DNA from: Mariannaea sp. PMI_226
Taxonomy: Eukaryota > Ascomycota > Sordariomycetes > Hypocreales > Nectriaceae
NCBI GenBank assembly: GCA_024336345.1
Contig: JANFOG010000010.1
Coordinates: forward strand, 248,001 to 312,000
Direction: 5' to 3'
Length of the DNA: 64,000 nucleotides
The first letter of the stretch is position 1. Every line of letters begins with the position of its first letter. The notes under the pieces are model-generated. The model made no database searches. It had not been told where the DNA came from and was given only the letters and a program-made list of their open reading frames with translations. A program made the translations under genes and the position numbers. Shown here in pieces: positions 48,137 through 61,493 of the stretch.

Positions 48137-51100
48137 GAATCGCTCCCCCGACTGAAAAACGCGGGGGGGTTGGGTATTTGGAATTTCTCCGATCGCCATG
48201 GAGCTTGGGATGCAGTAGGGAACTCACACCATACATACATGCCAAGACAGTATATCCATCCCGGTACTATGTATGTTCCTAGATAGGTAATTGTACTACA
48301 GCCTGACCATGTCCCACGCCAGCCCCCCTCCCCCCCGAAAAAGAGGGAAAGGAACTGATCTCAAACTAGCCTGCCAGTCCCTTTCATCATCCTTCGACCG
48401 GATTCATAATAATTTCTGTACTTTTGCTTGGCACCAGCCTCAATGAGGATTTGTGGCCTTTTCTCCTTGGGTTGGGGTTTGTGTTTTCGTTTCTGACAAA
48501 GTGCAAGGGGAAGAGGAGGGGACACCTTGGGGGAGTAACATAGAGGATCTTGGGCCATGGAATAATTTGAGCTCGTCGAGGGAACAAACTCCCACCCTCC
48601 CCCCGCGCGCGTGCAAGCGGACTAACTACTCCGTGGAAGTACCTGTAGCAATAGGCTGGGCAGGTACCTAAACTACCTAAACCTATCCTATCTCTGCTGG
48701 GTTATCAAACCCGTTGACGGTTTTCCGCTTTACAAGGGCTCCACCAGCTCCGACTTGTCATTCAGAGGGTCCCTGGACGCTACCCTAGGTACTTAGCCTA
48801 CCTAAGGTATTCGAAGGAACCGCCAGGGCTTGAAAGTGCGCCCATAGCTTCCAATGCCCCTCCCCATTGTTCAATTGACCTAGCTGGTCGCAAAAACGGT
48901 CTCGATCCCACAGACCATGTTGCTTCTGGAAGATCGTATCGAAAAAAAAATTAAAAAATTCCTTCCAGTTCCTTTGTTGCCTTCGTTATTTTTGGTCACC
49001 AAAGGTTTACGTGGGCGAATCATTTGGATAAAGAAGAAAGTCCCAACTGTCAGACATGATTACCATGCTCTACCCTGCCCTGCTCTGCTTTGCCCTGCTC
49101 TACTTCTGCTTCGCCTTCGCCCATCGTTGTTATTGCCGTCGCTCCCCGGAGTTACACCATCCTGCCCAGTCTATGCTTTCCCACCTACAGAGGTCCCTGC
49201 CGGCCTATTACGGCGCTATCCATAGTATGCAAATTCAGGGCGAAGCCACCGCCTCTTTTTTTTGGGGGGGTTTTTTTTTCTTTCGTCCCGCTTCCCATCA
49301 AGCCGCATGCCCAGCGTACAGCAGGCTAAAGAGACGGCTAAGCGATCGCTGCATGATACGTTACTTGAGGAGGCGAAAATATGACCAAAATCAACCAGAC
49401 ATAAATACATACCAAGGGATGAAGCTATAAACAACCAATCCATTGATCAATAATTCAGGGTCTGACGCATCTTTGAGCTCGGACTCAGCCGACCTCTCGT
49501 GCAAGCAGCGAAATCCACCCACAGATTGGAGGGGAGAAAAAAAAGCACACTACCTACCCTCGAATTAATTACCTTTTGAGAGGTTGCATACCACACGTCA
49601 TTGTGCAGCCTGGCCTTCTTTTGACTATGGACTGGAGATATTGTGGGTAATACAGTACAAGACAGTGTAACTTTTGGTCCATCTAAACAACGGACGGACC
49701 TCACAATGAGAATGAGCAGCAGCCTTTTTTTTTTATCTCTCAGTTTTCAGCACTACTGCACTCAGTCGCCCTGCAGGTCTCAAAGCCCGATTTCCGCCCT
49801 TCAACAAATGTAACAACATCCTAGACATACCAGAAATAATCCCTTGCGTTGTCAAGGATGATCTCATCACGGCTTGAAACGTGATATCGTGGCTCCTGAT
49901 GTACTTCCTTCAGTAGAATGAACAAAACATAGCCTCTACAGCTCCTACAGAGTGCTGTTCACTCCCTTGTGTAGTTAGGTTTCTTCCCTCAACTAGAACG
50001 GACCAAAAAGTTATCAAGAGCCTTTATGGCTTCACACACACCTTCCCTACGCGGTGTTGTTATTTGCCTCTACTGTAGTTAATTGGTGGGCCCTTGTACA
50101 TAGCATCTAGACATGGAAGCCAAAAAAATTGTCCCGAAAGATGGGATGACGGATAACCCGTCACAGGACAGGTGCATTTTTGCTGCTGCCCACGGACTCC
50201 ACCATCACCCATACACTAAACTCGTAGCTTCTGATGCGTAGCTATATTTCCTCCAAGTCTCGACTTTTTGATCTGTGCATACTAATGATGGATCCTCAGG
50301 GGGGAGTGTGTGGAACCAACACTCCAGCTCAACTAGATCGGAACACAAATCTCGTCCTCGTCCGCCATGCTCATTGGATAGAAGACGACTATAAAAAATT
50401 GCAGATCCAATGATGCTTCACCAAAGACATTCGGACGCCCAGACTATTCCTCCCGTCTGATGTTGGTGTCGATCTCCCCGTGCTCTCTGCCTTATGGTTC
50501 TGCAGGGTCTAACTAATTGTATCGTCACCAGACCTGGGTTGTCCTACGCGCGGCCGGCCGACCAAAAAGTGATGCGTTTGTGGGAATTGGGCAAATCAAA
50601 TGATGCGGTTTTGCATGCGGTTGGCAACCCTACTCAGTTGCTATAATTACTTTGTAATCGTAAACCGTAGCCCTAATGGAGATTGCTCATGTCCATGAGT
50701 GCCATATGGTTTCTCCCTACGTAATTTTGGCGACAAACTCTCCCCTCTCGTTGGCGCAACATCTTGAGACTATTCGTCCAGCTGTTCGTTGTATCCTCGT
50801 GCACTCGGATCTCATTTAATTACGGGTCACTGAGAAAGCAGAAAACCAAACCAAAAGGGGGAAAAATCACAAAGCGACCCCTTACATTGCTAAATACTCT
50901 ACCCAAGAAGGAGGCAGCATTGATAAGGCTGATGCGCAATCTTGAACTCCGAACCTTAGTGTGGAGGCTAGGAGGACCGGTCTTTGCGCTTGGCTATCGC
51001 TCGCACTCGTCGCCGGTAAACCTAAGGCCCCCATGTGTGTGAGGTGAGTGAGTGTGTGTGGTGTCTGTCTGTCTGGCTGAAGGCCGCTAAGAAACTGTTG

Positions 51101-54100
51101 TGTCAATCAACAGTAATAACAAACTCCGAGTGAGTGGAGTCGAAGTGCTCGGCATCCCGACAACGACTTTTGCCTCATGCCAGTGTAATGGATACATTCT
51201 GGGACCCCAGCCTACTCCGTTTCTGTCGCTATTGCGAAGTAGCTGGCACCTAGATGAAGCCAAGGGAACATCGGTTCTAACATTTGAAAGGAGTGGTGGT
51301 GTCGTTGACTGTGTACCAGCATAGCATGTCTACAGTAAGCGAGCCAGGATGATCTCATTTGGCTGTTGGTGGAATCGGGGTAGTAGCTCTCCCACGCTTG
51401 ACTTTTGGGACGACGCGTCGATTGGTCAGGATGGAGGTGGACGGAGAATTGCGCGTGAAGCCGCCATGCCCCCATCTTCCGTGCGAGATTCATCCTCGAA
51501 CCCATCAAGGTTAAGATCAACCTGGTCAGTCCTTTAAGCCGACCTTCTTCGAGGTGGTGACAATTCGCCAATTGGCTCGCAAAACCTCTCACTGGGACTA
51601 AGCTCCAGACATGGTGGACAAAAAGAAACAGACAGCCAAAGTGAGCTATTGCCCCGAAGCGGAAATTCTAAATTTATCTCGCTGAAGTGGGTCTCCTCGT
51701 GGCCATTCCGGAACGAATCGACGGCCGCCAAAAGAACCCCTCGCTTAAGGCAGCTTCTTTCCGACCACTTCCATTCCGTCATGGTGGGTTCATGGCCAAG
51801 ACATTCACAAGTTCCAAGCCAAGAGATCGGCTGGCCGTTTTTTTTTTTCTTTTTTTCGGTCTTGTTGAGACTTTCCATCGCGGCTTCAAGGGTCAGGGGT
51901 GAGGTCCTCAGAGTGTACTTACATATTTTAGATCCTTTGCTCTTCAAAATCTCTCCCCTCTCACTTCCTTTTTTTTCTCTTTTCCTTTCTTTCCCTTTCC
52001 TCTTGTTCGAATAGAGTAAAGTTGATCGATGATGGTGGCTGGCGATCCCCGACGCCATGGTCAAGTTGGTATCCCTGCGGGGGGGGGGGAGATTATCCTT
52101 CGCAGCTGCTCTGATTCCTCAATCTCAACGTAGCTAGTCGTGTTCTGATTGGGTGAATCGTACTCCGTACGACGTAGTAGAGATGTCATGGCACCAGCCT
52201 GGTGGTAAATGTCAGGCATTGGGACCTAGCCATCTCCACTATGTGGTTGGCTCTTTCATGGGTTGTCGGGACTCCTCCTTGCCTATTCCCTTTTCATCCT
52301 CTGTGGAGCCCCCTCAGCATACTGACTGATGGCACTCAATGCGGGACAGAATGACGGCACCATTTCTCTTCAACGGACCCTAGTTATTTTGCCAAGACCA
52401 CTGTGTAAGGAAAAACGGCGACATCAGTGCCGCTCGCCGTCGGCGTGGCACCAGAAGGTGATCAACAGTCTGATCTACCGTACATAGCGCTGGTACATTG
52501 ACGGCACGTGCCTCATTAGCTTGTTGCTCTGTCGGTGGTCCGATGTAAAGTTCAAGCTTCCCGTCTGATTACCCGGACTCACCGCCTTCGGTTGAGCAGT
52601 CGAGAGACCGAGCCCTCTTTCATGCGTGACAAGGCGCACGGCTGGTCTCTAGAGAGAGAGAGAGGCAAAACTCGATGGAACGTATTGTGCGTCACGCAGG
52701 CGAGCAAAGCGGGCCTGGTACAACCGAAAACTGAATCAAACTGACCAAATACGTCCGGAATCTGAGGCTATTCCGACTGATCTGAGCCAAGTTTAGCTGC
52801 ATCTTTGGTCTCGGAACCCCGGACTGCATGCAGAAAGACCAGATGCTGGCCGAAGCAGTGCAGCAGGAGAACTGTCCATAGGAACATGAGACCCTCGTCT
52901 AACCTGACATCTGGCACTGACGCTGTCAAGAATAGTAGCACGCTAGCACTCATTATGATAAGCGGGAACCTCTTAGGCATGTGTGATGACCTCGGCCAAA
53001 ACGTCGAGAGCCTCAACTATGCTACATGCTGTGTAGTACATGCATAGAACTCGGTACTTTGTAAGGATTAGGCTGAGTTCAGCGGCCATCTACAAATTTG
53101 ATTCATTTGAATGGAATGAACTTGAGTTTGTACTGAGGTTGTCGTATATACTATTATAACCGTTTGGTGACCCTGAAAGATGACGATTTTGAACATGCCA
53201 ATATGTACTAAGCTCCCTAAATCTCACCTGGGTGATTTTTTCTTTTATGGCGCTGTGGTAGTAATAGTCTCTGGGCTTGAACGCATCAATAATTCGTGCT
53301 CCCCTTCTTGGTCCAATAATTACTTCCAACCACCTTTCCAGTGAGAGTCAAGTATAAAGGCCCAAACAGCCGAAGCGGGAAAGGTCAGAAAACAATTCCA
53401 GAAGCGGAACAGCGGTTTCCAGGTTAGGGTAGACTCATGGCCAGCCTGTGCAACCTTAGCGGCCCGAGTGCTTGAGAAATGGCCTCAAAGGGTTGGATTG
53501 TCCCGATTCCTGCGTAGTTAATTGGCAGCCATCTAATCGATATATCCAGCGAACAAGGGGGTAGCATGGGTATGGGGAAATCCCATTTTGGAACACGAGG
53601 TTATGGTGTCAGCCCAGACAGAAGCGGTAACAAACCTGACAGTTAGATCTGGTTTCGGACCAGGGGTGTTCTTTAGCGTCTACCCCCCTTGTTCATAACC
53701 CAGCCCTTGTCAAGCGTTCACGATTTTTTTTTGGGCATCGTGACATGGCCCAAGGAAGAGAGCTACTCAAACCTTTCGGTTATAGAGAAGAGAAGTGGAA
53801 GCAGTAACCCTAGGAAATATTCCACCCTACAGAGACCTAACCGGAAACCGACCAGATGGCGCTACCTTATCGGTAAGCCCGAGGAGTGATAATTGATGTG
53901 ATGGCGTTGTAAGTACATACATAGGTAGGTGGTTGGTTGATATGACCTCATTGTTGATACTTTGGACCCAAACAAGGACATGAAGCGACAACCGACATCG
54001 CTTATTTTGAGATATCTACAAACGGGGTGATATCTTTGGGCTAGATTGGATATTAGTGGTTCTCTGACGATTGGCAGCTCTAGGCAATATATCTAATGCG

Positions 54101-56101
54101 AAAGAGGCGCTCTCTGAATTATACATAGCAGTTCGCTTTGAAGGGGAAGCAGTTGAGACAAACCTGAATCATCACTTCGCCTTCCCCATGACAGAACACA
54201 GTTTGGTCAGTTTCGGCACCTGCTGCGATGAGATCCACTTCGGCCCGCAAAGTTGGCGCAGAGACTAACAAGAGTTGAGGAGCCATGATTGCATCCAGGC
54301 CTTCAGTCATGTTAAATTTGTTAGAGATTCTTGGTTAGTGCCATTGTTGTATGATTGCTAGATGAGGCCTATTTTTGAAGACGGGTCTCGATAGCCTCGT
54401 TTGGCTCGTTTGGCGGTGGCTCAGGGCTGTTGACAGATAAGCATACCTGGGCTGATGTGGTCTTGTGGTGGGGAGACGCCTCGGTTAGGTAACTAGCATT
54501 GGGAGGTGATCAATTGAGTTGGTTCGCGTGACAACTCTATTGACAAGTAGATGCTTCGATGGGACTGACATGAAGGGAGGGACTCTTGAAATAGTAGCAC
54601 CCCGGAGAACGAGATGTAATAGGCTAGATGGCATGGCATGGGTGTTTTGACATGCGTGGAAAAGCCTTGATGCCAATTGGATACTGGTAGGCGTGCGAGA
54701 CATTGGGAGCGACTAAGTTGGGCAGAATGGAGACCAGGACCCTATTGGCCTCAAGGGGGCCTGAATCACTTTGAACAAGCTTGGTCAGGTTTTTGCGAGC
54801 ACTTGTGGGACTGGTCTGGGGAGTTTCGGAGATGGGATTCCAGAACAACATGTGCAGACGGGAGAACCAAAGAAGAAGGTAGTCAGTTGCCTGGTGGTAT
54901 GGAAAGCTGAGAACAGATACCGAGCTAAGACTGGCGTAGTCAACAGGAGCACGAAGACAAGGCTGTGGCGATGTTACAATCGGCAATTCTGGGGAACCGG
55001 CAATCTCGGACCGGTAGTATTGGTTGTTGAGGCGGGATGGCGAAGGTAGGAGGTGCCTTACCAACCTAGACCCGGGTATGTTTGTACCTCAGGCACCTCT
55101 CGGAGAATTACCCCGGGCAGCTACCTAAGGTACACAGTGCATCACAACATTGGGAAGGCACGCCGGAATTAATGACAAAAAAACAATCCTCCATGATGAC
55201 TACTCACACAATTCATTGATTGAATCAATAGAGCAATCATGGGACTCCGTAATGGCTTGGTTTCACGTTGGATTGTGACTAATGCCGCAACGCCTGCTCT
55301 CATGCGAGCCAGGAAATGCAGTGTGGTCTACGTTAGCACACCGGGTTTCACCGGCTTGGTTCACTCGTCACTTCGGTTGCCACACTGTGGAGGTGATATG
55401 ATAGGAATGCATGAGTCGTGGCATAAAGTTTTATTTTTCGCCCTGGATACTTCGGCAGCATGAGAGGTGTCATGATATGACGGTTCCGCATCAATGCATA
55501 ATCCTCTCTGAGGGACAAGGGGGCGGAGAATACCGAACACTAACCAACAAGACCCGATGGCTCACAGATTAACGGTGAGCCAATCAATTCTGTTGTAACG
55601 TTATCAAATCGGTGTCATTCAATATTCGTGAATTCACAACCAGAACCAAGTTAGTTTTGATGGAGGAAGAGCAATGTGGATTCATCGTCACCGAAGTTTG
55701 CCACGATCATCAAACAGGTTGAGCTTGAGCTGGGGCGTGCTAACTATTCATCAGTTTGCAAAGCCCGAGCCTGCAACAAGTACTCAAACAGGGGACTTGC
55801 ACCACAACACGATTCTATCACTTTGATCTGAAAAGGAAAAAAAAAATTAATACTCCTGTGACCAGTACTTTTTGTAAGAAATTATCAAAGCATGATGCGA
55901 CCAACCAATGAAGCAAAAAAGCGATTACCATAAGCTTAATAAAGGATAATTTCAATGGGTCTATGAACACTACTGGACTGGGCTGCTCCCCGTCTGCATT
56001 TCTGCGGGCTCAGCCTCTCCATATCGTCGCCTCGTGCCTCACGAATGATCCCTAGATTCTGAGCGCCAGATCCCCTTGGGGGCTATTTAAAAACCAACTA
56101 A

Positions 56102-56482
56102 TTATTCAAGGACCCGTTCGGGATCCATGAGTGAGGGTGATTTTGTTAGCTTTGAATCCTGTCTCCTTGTCACCTTCTCACCCCTGCTCAATAACACTAT
56201 AGGTTTTCCTCCATCACGCCCAAGTGCTTTACACAGCAAATGGCGGAGGGCTTCAAAATCTCTCCGCCTCCAATGTCCCTCCAACGCCAACTTCCAGCGC
56301 GCCTCCACCTGATGCTCCGCCTCCACCAGGTGTACACTAGTCTCGATGAGGTAGCGCCCTAAACCAAGGGTCCCAGGCCATCGAACTCGGCGCGCCTTCT
56401 GCTGCTGCTGGGCAAAAGCTTCCCTGGTCAAGCCTCTGATTCGTTGATATGGGGCTGTTGTGCTCAAGTGCTCAGTTGGCAT
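56102..56482 (-). other. Isolated 126-codon minus-strand ORF, doubtful
   Basis: The frame contains a protein-like, helix-favouring stretch (LIETSVHLVEAEHQVEARWK, then GHWRRRDFEALRHLLCKALG). An in-frame TGA lies only six codons upstream of its ATG, and no convincing exon continues either side. It could be a decayed fragment of a former gene or a chance frame. No family is recognised. Confidence 0.15.
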
Positions 56483-57111
56483 CTCAAATGCAACCCTTCA
56501 GCTCTGACTGAAAGACTGCGACCAATGCGTCCGTCTTCTCTTGCACCGGCCACCATTCGATGGTCAATATATGCCGTAGATACCTCTTCAATGTATATAA
56601 TCAAGGATGCCGTTGGGTTGACCGACTTTTCTAGTCACACCTGTGGCGGATGAAGGGCTGCGAAAAAAAAAACCCACCAGGACAATACATCTTACTTTAA
56701 ATTAAAAAGAAAGGTTGCGTTGGTGTTGTGTCAATCACTCGATCAGTGGGAACGAGTCCCCGCCAACATGCACAAATTAAAGTCAAGGGTTGTCCGATGC
56801 CGGGAGAGAAACGCACTGAGTGGAAGAAGAAATAGGGTGTCATTATTATCGATACAGGGGAAACGAAGACTGAGCGAATGAGTAGTTCATTGATATTGAG
56901 AAAAGATGGTCATGGTGACCTTGCTACCCAGGCACGTCACGCGATTGATAATGTTCCGGTTGCTTACTGCGTCTGCCTCGACTGCAAAGAATGGTATGCA
57001 CAGCACGGTACAGTCACAACCAACCCTGGTCCCTGATCCACGATACATGGGCATGTTATCGGCGAGTGATGGTACTTGCTGGCAACTCATAGCCGCACTC
57101 GCTGTCACAAT

Positions 57112-57137
57112 CACATGTACAGAGAACTGTACATGTG
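57112..57137. repeat. Perfect 11-bp inverted repeat with 4-nt loop
   Basis: CACATGTACAG (57112-57122) and CTGTACATGTG (57127-57137) are perfect reverse complements around AGAA. The stem includes the ACATGT/TGTACA words. No T-run follows, so it does not look like a terminator. Confidence 0.9.
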
Positions 57138-57746
57138 CCATGGCTGTGTTGCACCTTGCTCGCAACAACAGTGTGCGGCCTGAGCAGTGTGTGGGCCTTT
57201 GTATCTCATCTAGTCTTGCAAAACTATCAAAGCAAGTTAGACAATTAACTGCTGGCGATAGCAATCAGCGCCGGAATACTCGAATGGCAGTTTGTTTATC
57301 CCTTGACAAGTGCTACTGAGCATATCGTGCCGTCACACTTGTTAATCTCAAACACTTCCCCGAGCGATCTGTCGGCGCTAGGGGATGCCATTTTTGGGTA
57401 GACTTGAGAAATTGACTGGTGGTCTAGCCCACTGATCTGAGCCAACCCGGAGGGGAACACAGGCGTCCGAAGTGGCCGCCGCTGCTGAAACGAACGCCGA
57501 GCACACCCAGCTTGTACCAGCAAAACAGCGCACTTTCGTACTATGTGCATAGCGCAACCGAGGTGCGCCCGATACTTTTTTTGTCAGCTCTCGAAGTTAT
57601 GCTGGTGGGGTGGGGGTGGGTTGTTTGGTGACGATTGAAGCTGGCTGGATGATGGATGGGTGGAGGATCAGAGGATGAGGAGGGGAAGCACATGTACAGG
57701 CGCACAACAGAGAGGTACGTCAGAGGCGGAGATGGGGTTTCCTTTT

Positions 57747-57748
<2 letters not shown>

Positions 57749-57779
<31 letters not shown>
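57749..57779 (+). repeat. T31 homopolymer tract
   Basis: Thirty-one consecutive T residues, the longest homopolymer in the window, flanked by CCTTTTCC on both sides. Confidence 0.9.
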
Positions 57780-60700
57780 CCTTTTCACACCAAACGCCTA
57801 AATGCGTGCTGATGTGATTCTGATGGCAACTTATTGCTGATTGTGGAATTGCTGGCTTCAGATACTAGCAAGTGGCTGCTGCCAAGCAAATGTGGGAACT
57901 AGCTAATACAGCAGAAAGGCGAGGCTTTGGCTGCTGGCATTCTATGGAATATAGGTTATTTTGGTAGGTCGTTACATCTGCGTGGCGGGCTTTATTAGGG
58001 ATGGACGTCTGGGGTTGGGGCCCTGGGTCAGTGAGAACTTGCTTAGACCCTTCTCTAATTAATGCCTGAGCATATGGAGCTGGAGCATGGAACCTCGCGA
58101 TCTGAATGGCCCCATCTTACCTGCAGGGCAGTGAGGCTGGCGTGGGTTTGGTGGGCAGGTAACGTTTCCATTCCAATCCAAAATGCTTCCATAGATAGAC
58201 ATGAAGTCGAGAGTGCAGTGCCGCCGTGGCGATTCAACAGCGCACCGACGAAGAGAGTGTCTACGTCGACTGGTATCCAATCGATCCTATGTCGTGACCT
58301 CGCCGAGCCTTACCTGTGATGCCAGTATTAGATACGGCCTGGGCTATGGACTGCAACTACTAGCTCTCTCGTAAACGGCCTACTCAGGGTACCTCGAGCA
58401 AATGATATGCACAAAATGGCAATGGGAGAGGAGGCGACATGCTATGATGCAGAAGACTGGGCCATTTGCAGTCCAACTTGCAAAGCGTAATAAGATTAAC
58501 AAAGGGAAAAAAGAAGAAAAAGAAGAAAAAAAAACTGAAAATGAGACAACAATGTCTATCACGCCCACAGATAGCCAGCCCTGGTCCCCAAGTTAACTTA
58601 CCTGACATCGCTGTCCGTCCTCCCCTCCTCCCGGCTTGCCATGATACCTTCTCCACAGCCATCCACGCTCAGATTCACGCCCATTGGAAGCATAGGAAGC
58701 ACCCGTAGTACCAGCTACGTCTCTCACAGGCACAATCCCACGGAGACACACAGCGCAACCAGCGCACAGCGCACAGCACACAGCACACAGCATTGGTCAG
58801 TCAGTTCGGGTCCTCACCCCATCCCGATTCCGCCACCCCCTCTTCTCTTGTCCCAGAGGAACGACCGACGACGGCTTAGTTGGCAGCACGGATCACCTCA
58901 AAAGTTATTTTTACATCGTTACGTATTGTTTTTTGTCCACTCAAGCGTCCTGCCCTTGCCTCTGAGTCTCTCTTGAGAATAACAAGCCAAGGGCAAAGGT
59001 CCCCCCCCAACCAGCTCCTGCTGGCCTTTGCTCTTTTTTGCCCCGGCCTTCACGGCTCGCGGGTGACAAGGATCATGCCCACTTGTGTGCTGCTCTTCCT
59101 GCGAGCCATGTGCGTCATGTTTCCTTCGGCCGCCGCCAGACTGTAGCTCCCATCAACCCACCGGGTCACCGTTGGTTGTGACTGTTTTGCCCGTTGTTCC
59201 ACTCCGAAAGTCTCTTTTGTTGGTGACAGCACTGCAGGATAGCGCCCCAACGCTGTCTCAAAGGTGGCCGGGCACACCTCCCCGACGTGCTGCTCAAATG
59301 GCATTTTTCTGACCACTAGGGTATGCGGCGACCTTGCTGATGACCACACGATATAGCCCTGCCGCACACATGGATGGATGGTATTCTCCGTCAACCTTCA
59401 TCTTGGCCACCTCTACGGCACCCAACCAACGTCATAAATGCTGGAGCACCAACCAGCTCGCTGCAGCCCAGGCTGGCTCACACTCCGCCGTCACACGCCC
59501 AAAGCCCGAACCAGATGGGCCTGACCGTCGACCGACCGGGACGTTGTCAACTGAAGATGGTGCCGCCTGTGACAGAAACAGGCCATGAGATCAGTCGGCT
59601 GGCCCCAGGTCCCCAAATAGCAATCAACACCTTAATATGGGCTGCTGCCCGCGTTGTACGTAGTAGTGAAAATATAGGCTTTGCGATTATGGCCTCACAA
59701 TTTTATGCTATGCTCGAAAAACATGGTATGGTATGCTTACGGTCTTGGCCTCGGGTGCCATGATGGTATATTGGGCCGAGTATGACCCAACTGACTTTTG
59801 TAGTCTCTTGTCACCGTAGAATTGGACCGGCCCGTGTGCCTTCATCGCCAATACATACGCCCATCCAAGCCGTCGAGCCACTGGCCGCGCGAACCTTGAA
59901 CTGGAACGGCTTTCTTGCCCTCACGCCCTCCTCATCCACATCCGCATGGGTTGATAGCTTGCTCAGCCAAGCCCCCAAGCAATCTGACCCCCTCCGACCC
60001 CCGACCCTCCTCTTCTGAAAAGTTCCTCCCGCATGGAACCAGGCCACCCCCTCTACTCAAAAGGATGGATGGAGTGCATTGTGGTACCTACCGGTGGCAC
60101 TCCGTCTAGCGCCTCCGCCCACTGTGCTGCGGAACCACTGTAATGCTGCCGTTGTCCCGATGCCCAGTGTCCACAGCCCTCCTGAATGGTTTTCCCTGCC
60201 TTTCCTATTTCCCATACCCAGCGTTTTGCAGACCCAGTCTCCCCGTCCGTTCTCCATTCCAATGTCTGGTATCCGTACCTTAGCGTTGTGCAGGCTACCT
60301 TAGATAGATCCCTACCTAACTTTCTCACTATGGTACTTCCCTCCCAAGGTAGGGGCCGCCGTAGGGTTGCGTCCCGGTACACTCCTGCCGTGCTTGTGCC
60401 TCCCACCCTAACTAACACCCCAGCCGCAGCTTCCCTTGCACTTCCTTGCACCTTCCCCCGGTACGTCTCCCCCGGTGCCTGCCTGGTATTTAACAATGCT
60501 GCCCTCCCCAGCTTTCCTGAATCCCCTCCTCTGCCTTCTTTTGGTCATCTTCATCAGCCGCCATCAACAATATTCAACCTCTATCAACCATCTCCCCCAC
60601 GTTCGCTTCGCTCCTCTCAACCTCCTCTTAGGAAGTCCTCGTCGACTCCTGTCACTCGCTTATCGGTGTTTTTGTCTTGTATCCTGTTTCTTTTCAGTGC

Positions 60701-61404
60701 CCCAAGGAGTATTCATTTGACCTTACTCTCTGGAACAATAAGGAATCGCTGCTCTGTGCAAGACAATACAAAAGCCAAATCCTCGCCAGACAAGTTCTAG
60801 ACATCAGCCAATCCATTGGTCTTTTCTTAAGATTCGACCATCGAAGTTTCTGGCCTGACCTGCCCAAAGCCCCAGCCGGACTTGCTCATGTCTCGACTTT
60901 GTATGTCTAGTTGATATCGTCATCTGCACAACCACACTCGCTTCCTTGAAACTCCCGTCAAGTCCCTTGACGAAAACATCCGTTCAAAACAAAACACCAC
61001 ATTCGATCGCTACCATTCTTGGGGAAGAAGAAAGGAAAGAAGGAAAAAACTAAGCCCACTCGAGACTGAATTGTTTGGTCGCCTCCCGACAAGACTCTGC
61101 AGGGAATCTATTTCATCCATCGTAGCGCTCCACCGTGTTACTACTGGCTCTTGATACTCAGAATCAAGTTTCAACTCGCAGTATCGCCCACCTCCGGTGG
61201 CTGTTTCCTTCCCTGCAACGTTGCCCGTCACTCAATTCTCGCCTCCCGCTTCCCTCCGAGAGTCCCGAGCCTAGCCTAAAGCTTCTTCGAGTAACCTGAC
61301 GGTACCAATACGTCAGTCCGAACTCAGCTTAACTAAAACTAGTAGCTCTCCCTCACCACTACATTCGCTTGTTACCAACAAGGTTTCTTGTTGGAACTCT
61401 TCAC

Positions 61405-61455
61405 GTATGTCCATGGTCATTACTATCTAGGCGGCGCCTCGCTTACATCATATAG
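61405..61455 (+). promoter_or_regulatory. Candidate 5'-leader intron covering a 7-codon uORF
   Basis: GTATGT at 61405 is a consensus donor, and ATAG at 61452-61455 is a possible acceptor (51-nt intron). The same segment contains a uORF at 61407-61430 (MSMVITI, stop), which ends 63 nt before the main ATG of the zinc-cluster gene. Splicing would remove the uORF; retention would keep it. Transcript evidence is lacking. Confidence 0.35.
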
Positions 61456-61493
61456 GTCTCTCGCTACAGCTTCTTCTGTAAACATCAGACAAA

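Larger units (their letters stand above)
42720..61493. other. 18.8-kb region without a supportable gene
   Basis: The left end is the Kap104 3' flank; the right 1-2 kb is probably promoter and leader of the zinc-cluster factor. In between I find only overlapping chance frames on both strands. Simple repeats are frequent: CT at 45070-45091 and 45571-45587, a 13-bp direct repeat at 47579-47604, a 7-bp repeat at 48105-48136, T31 at 57749-57779, a perfect hairpin at 57112-57137 and a GCACA-type repeat at 58749-58790. No terminal repeats of a transposon, tRNA or 5S rRNA were recognised by eye. A 126-codon minus frame (56482-56102) is listed separately. Confidence 0.5.

Noticed and set aside
49056..49430. 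124-codon ORF with a signal-peptide-like start
   Set aside because: The hydrophobic start comes from a local CCCTGCTCTGC-type repeat and the rest is shaped by T and G runs; no secreted-protein features follow.
60186..60800. 204-codon ORF upstream of the zinc-cluster gene
   Set aside because: It overlaps several other frames in pyrimidine-rich leader-like DNA and has no recognisable domain; likely promoter or 5' UTR.
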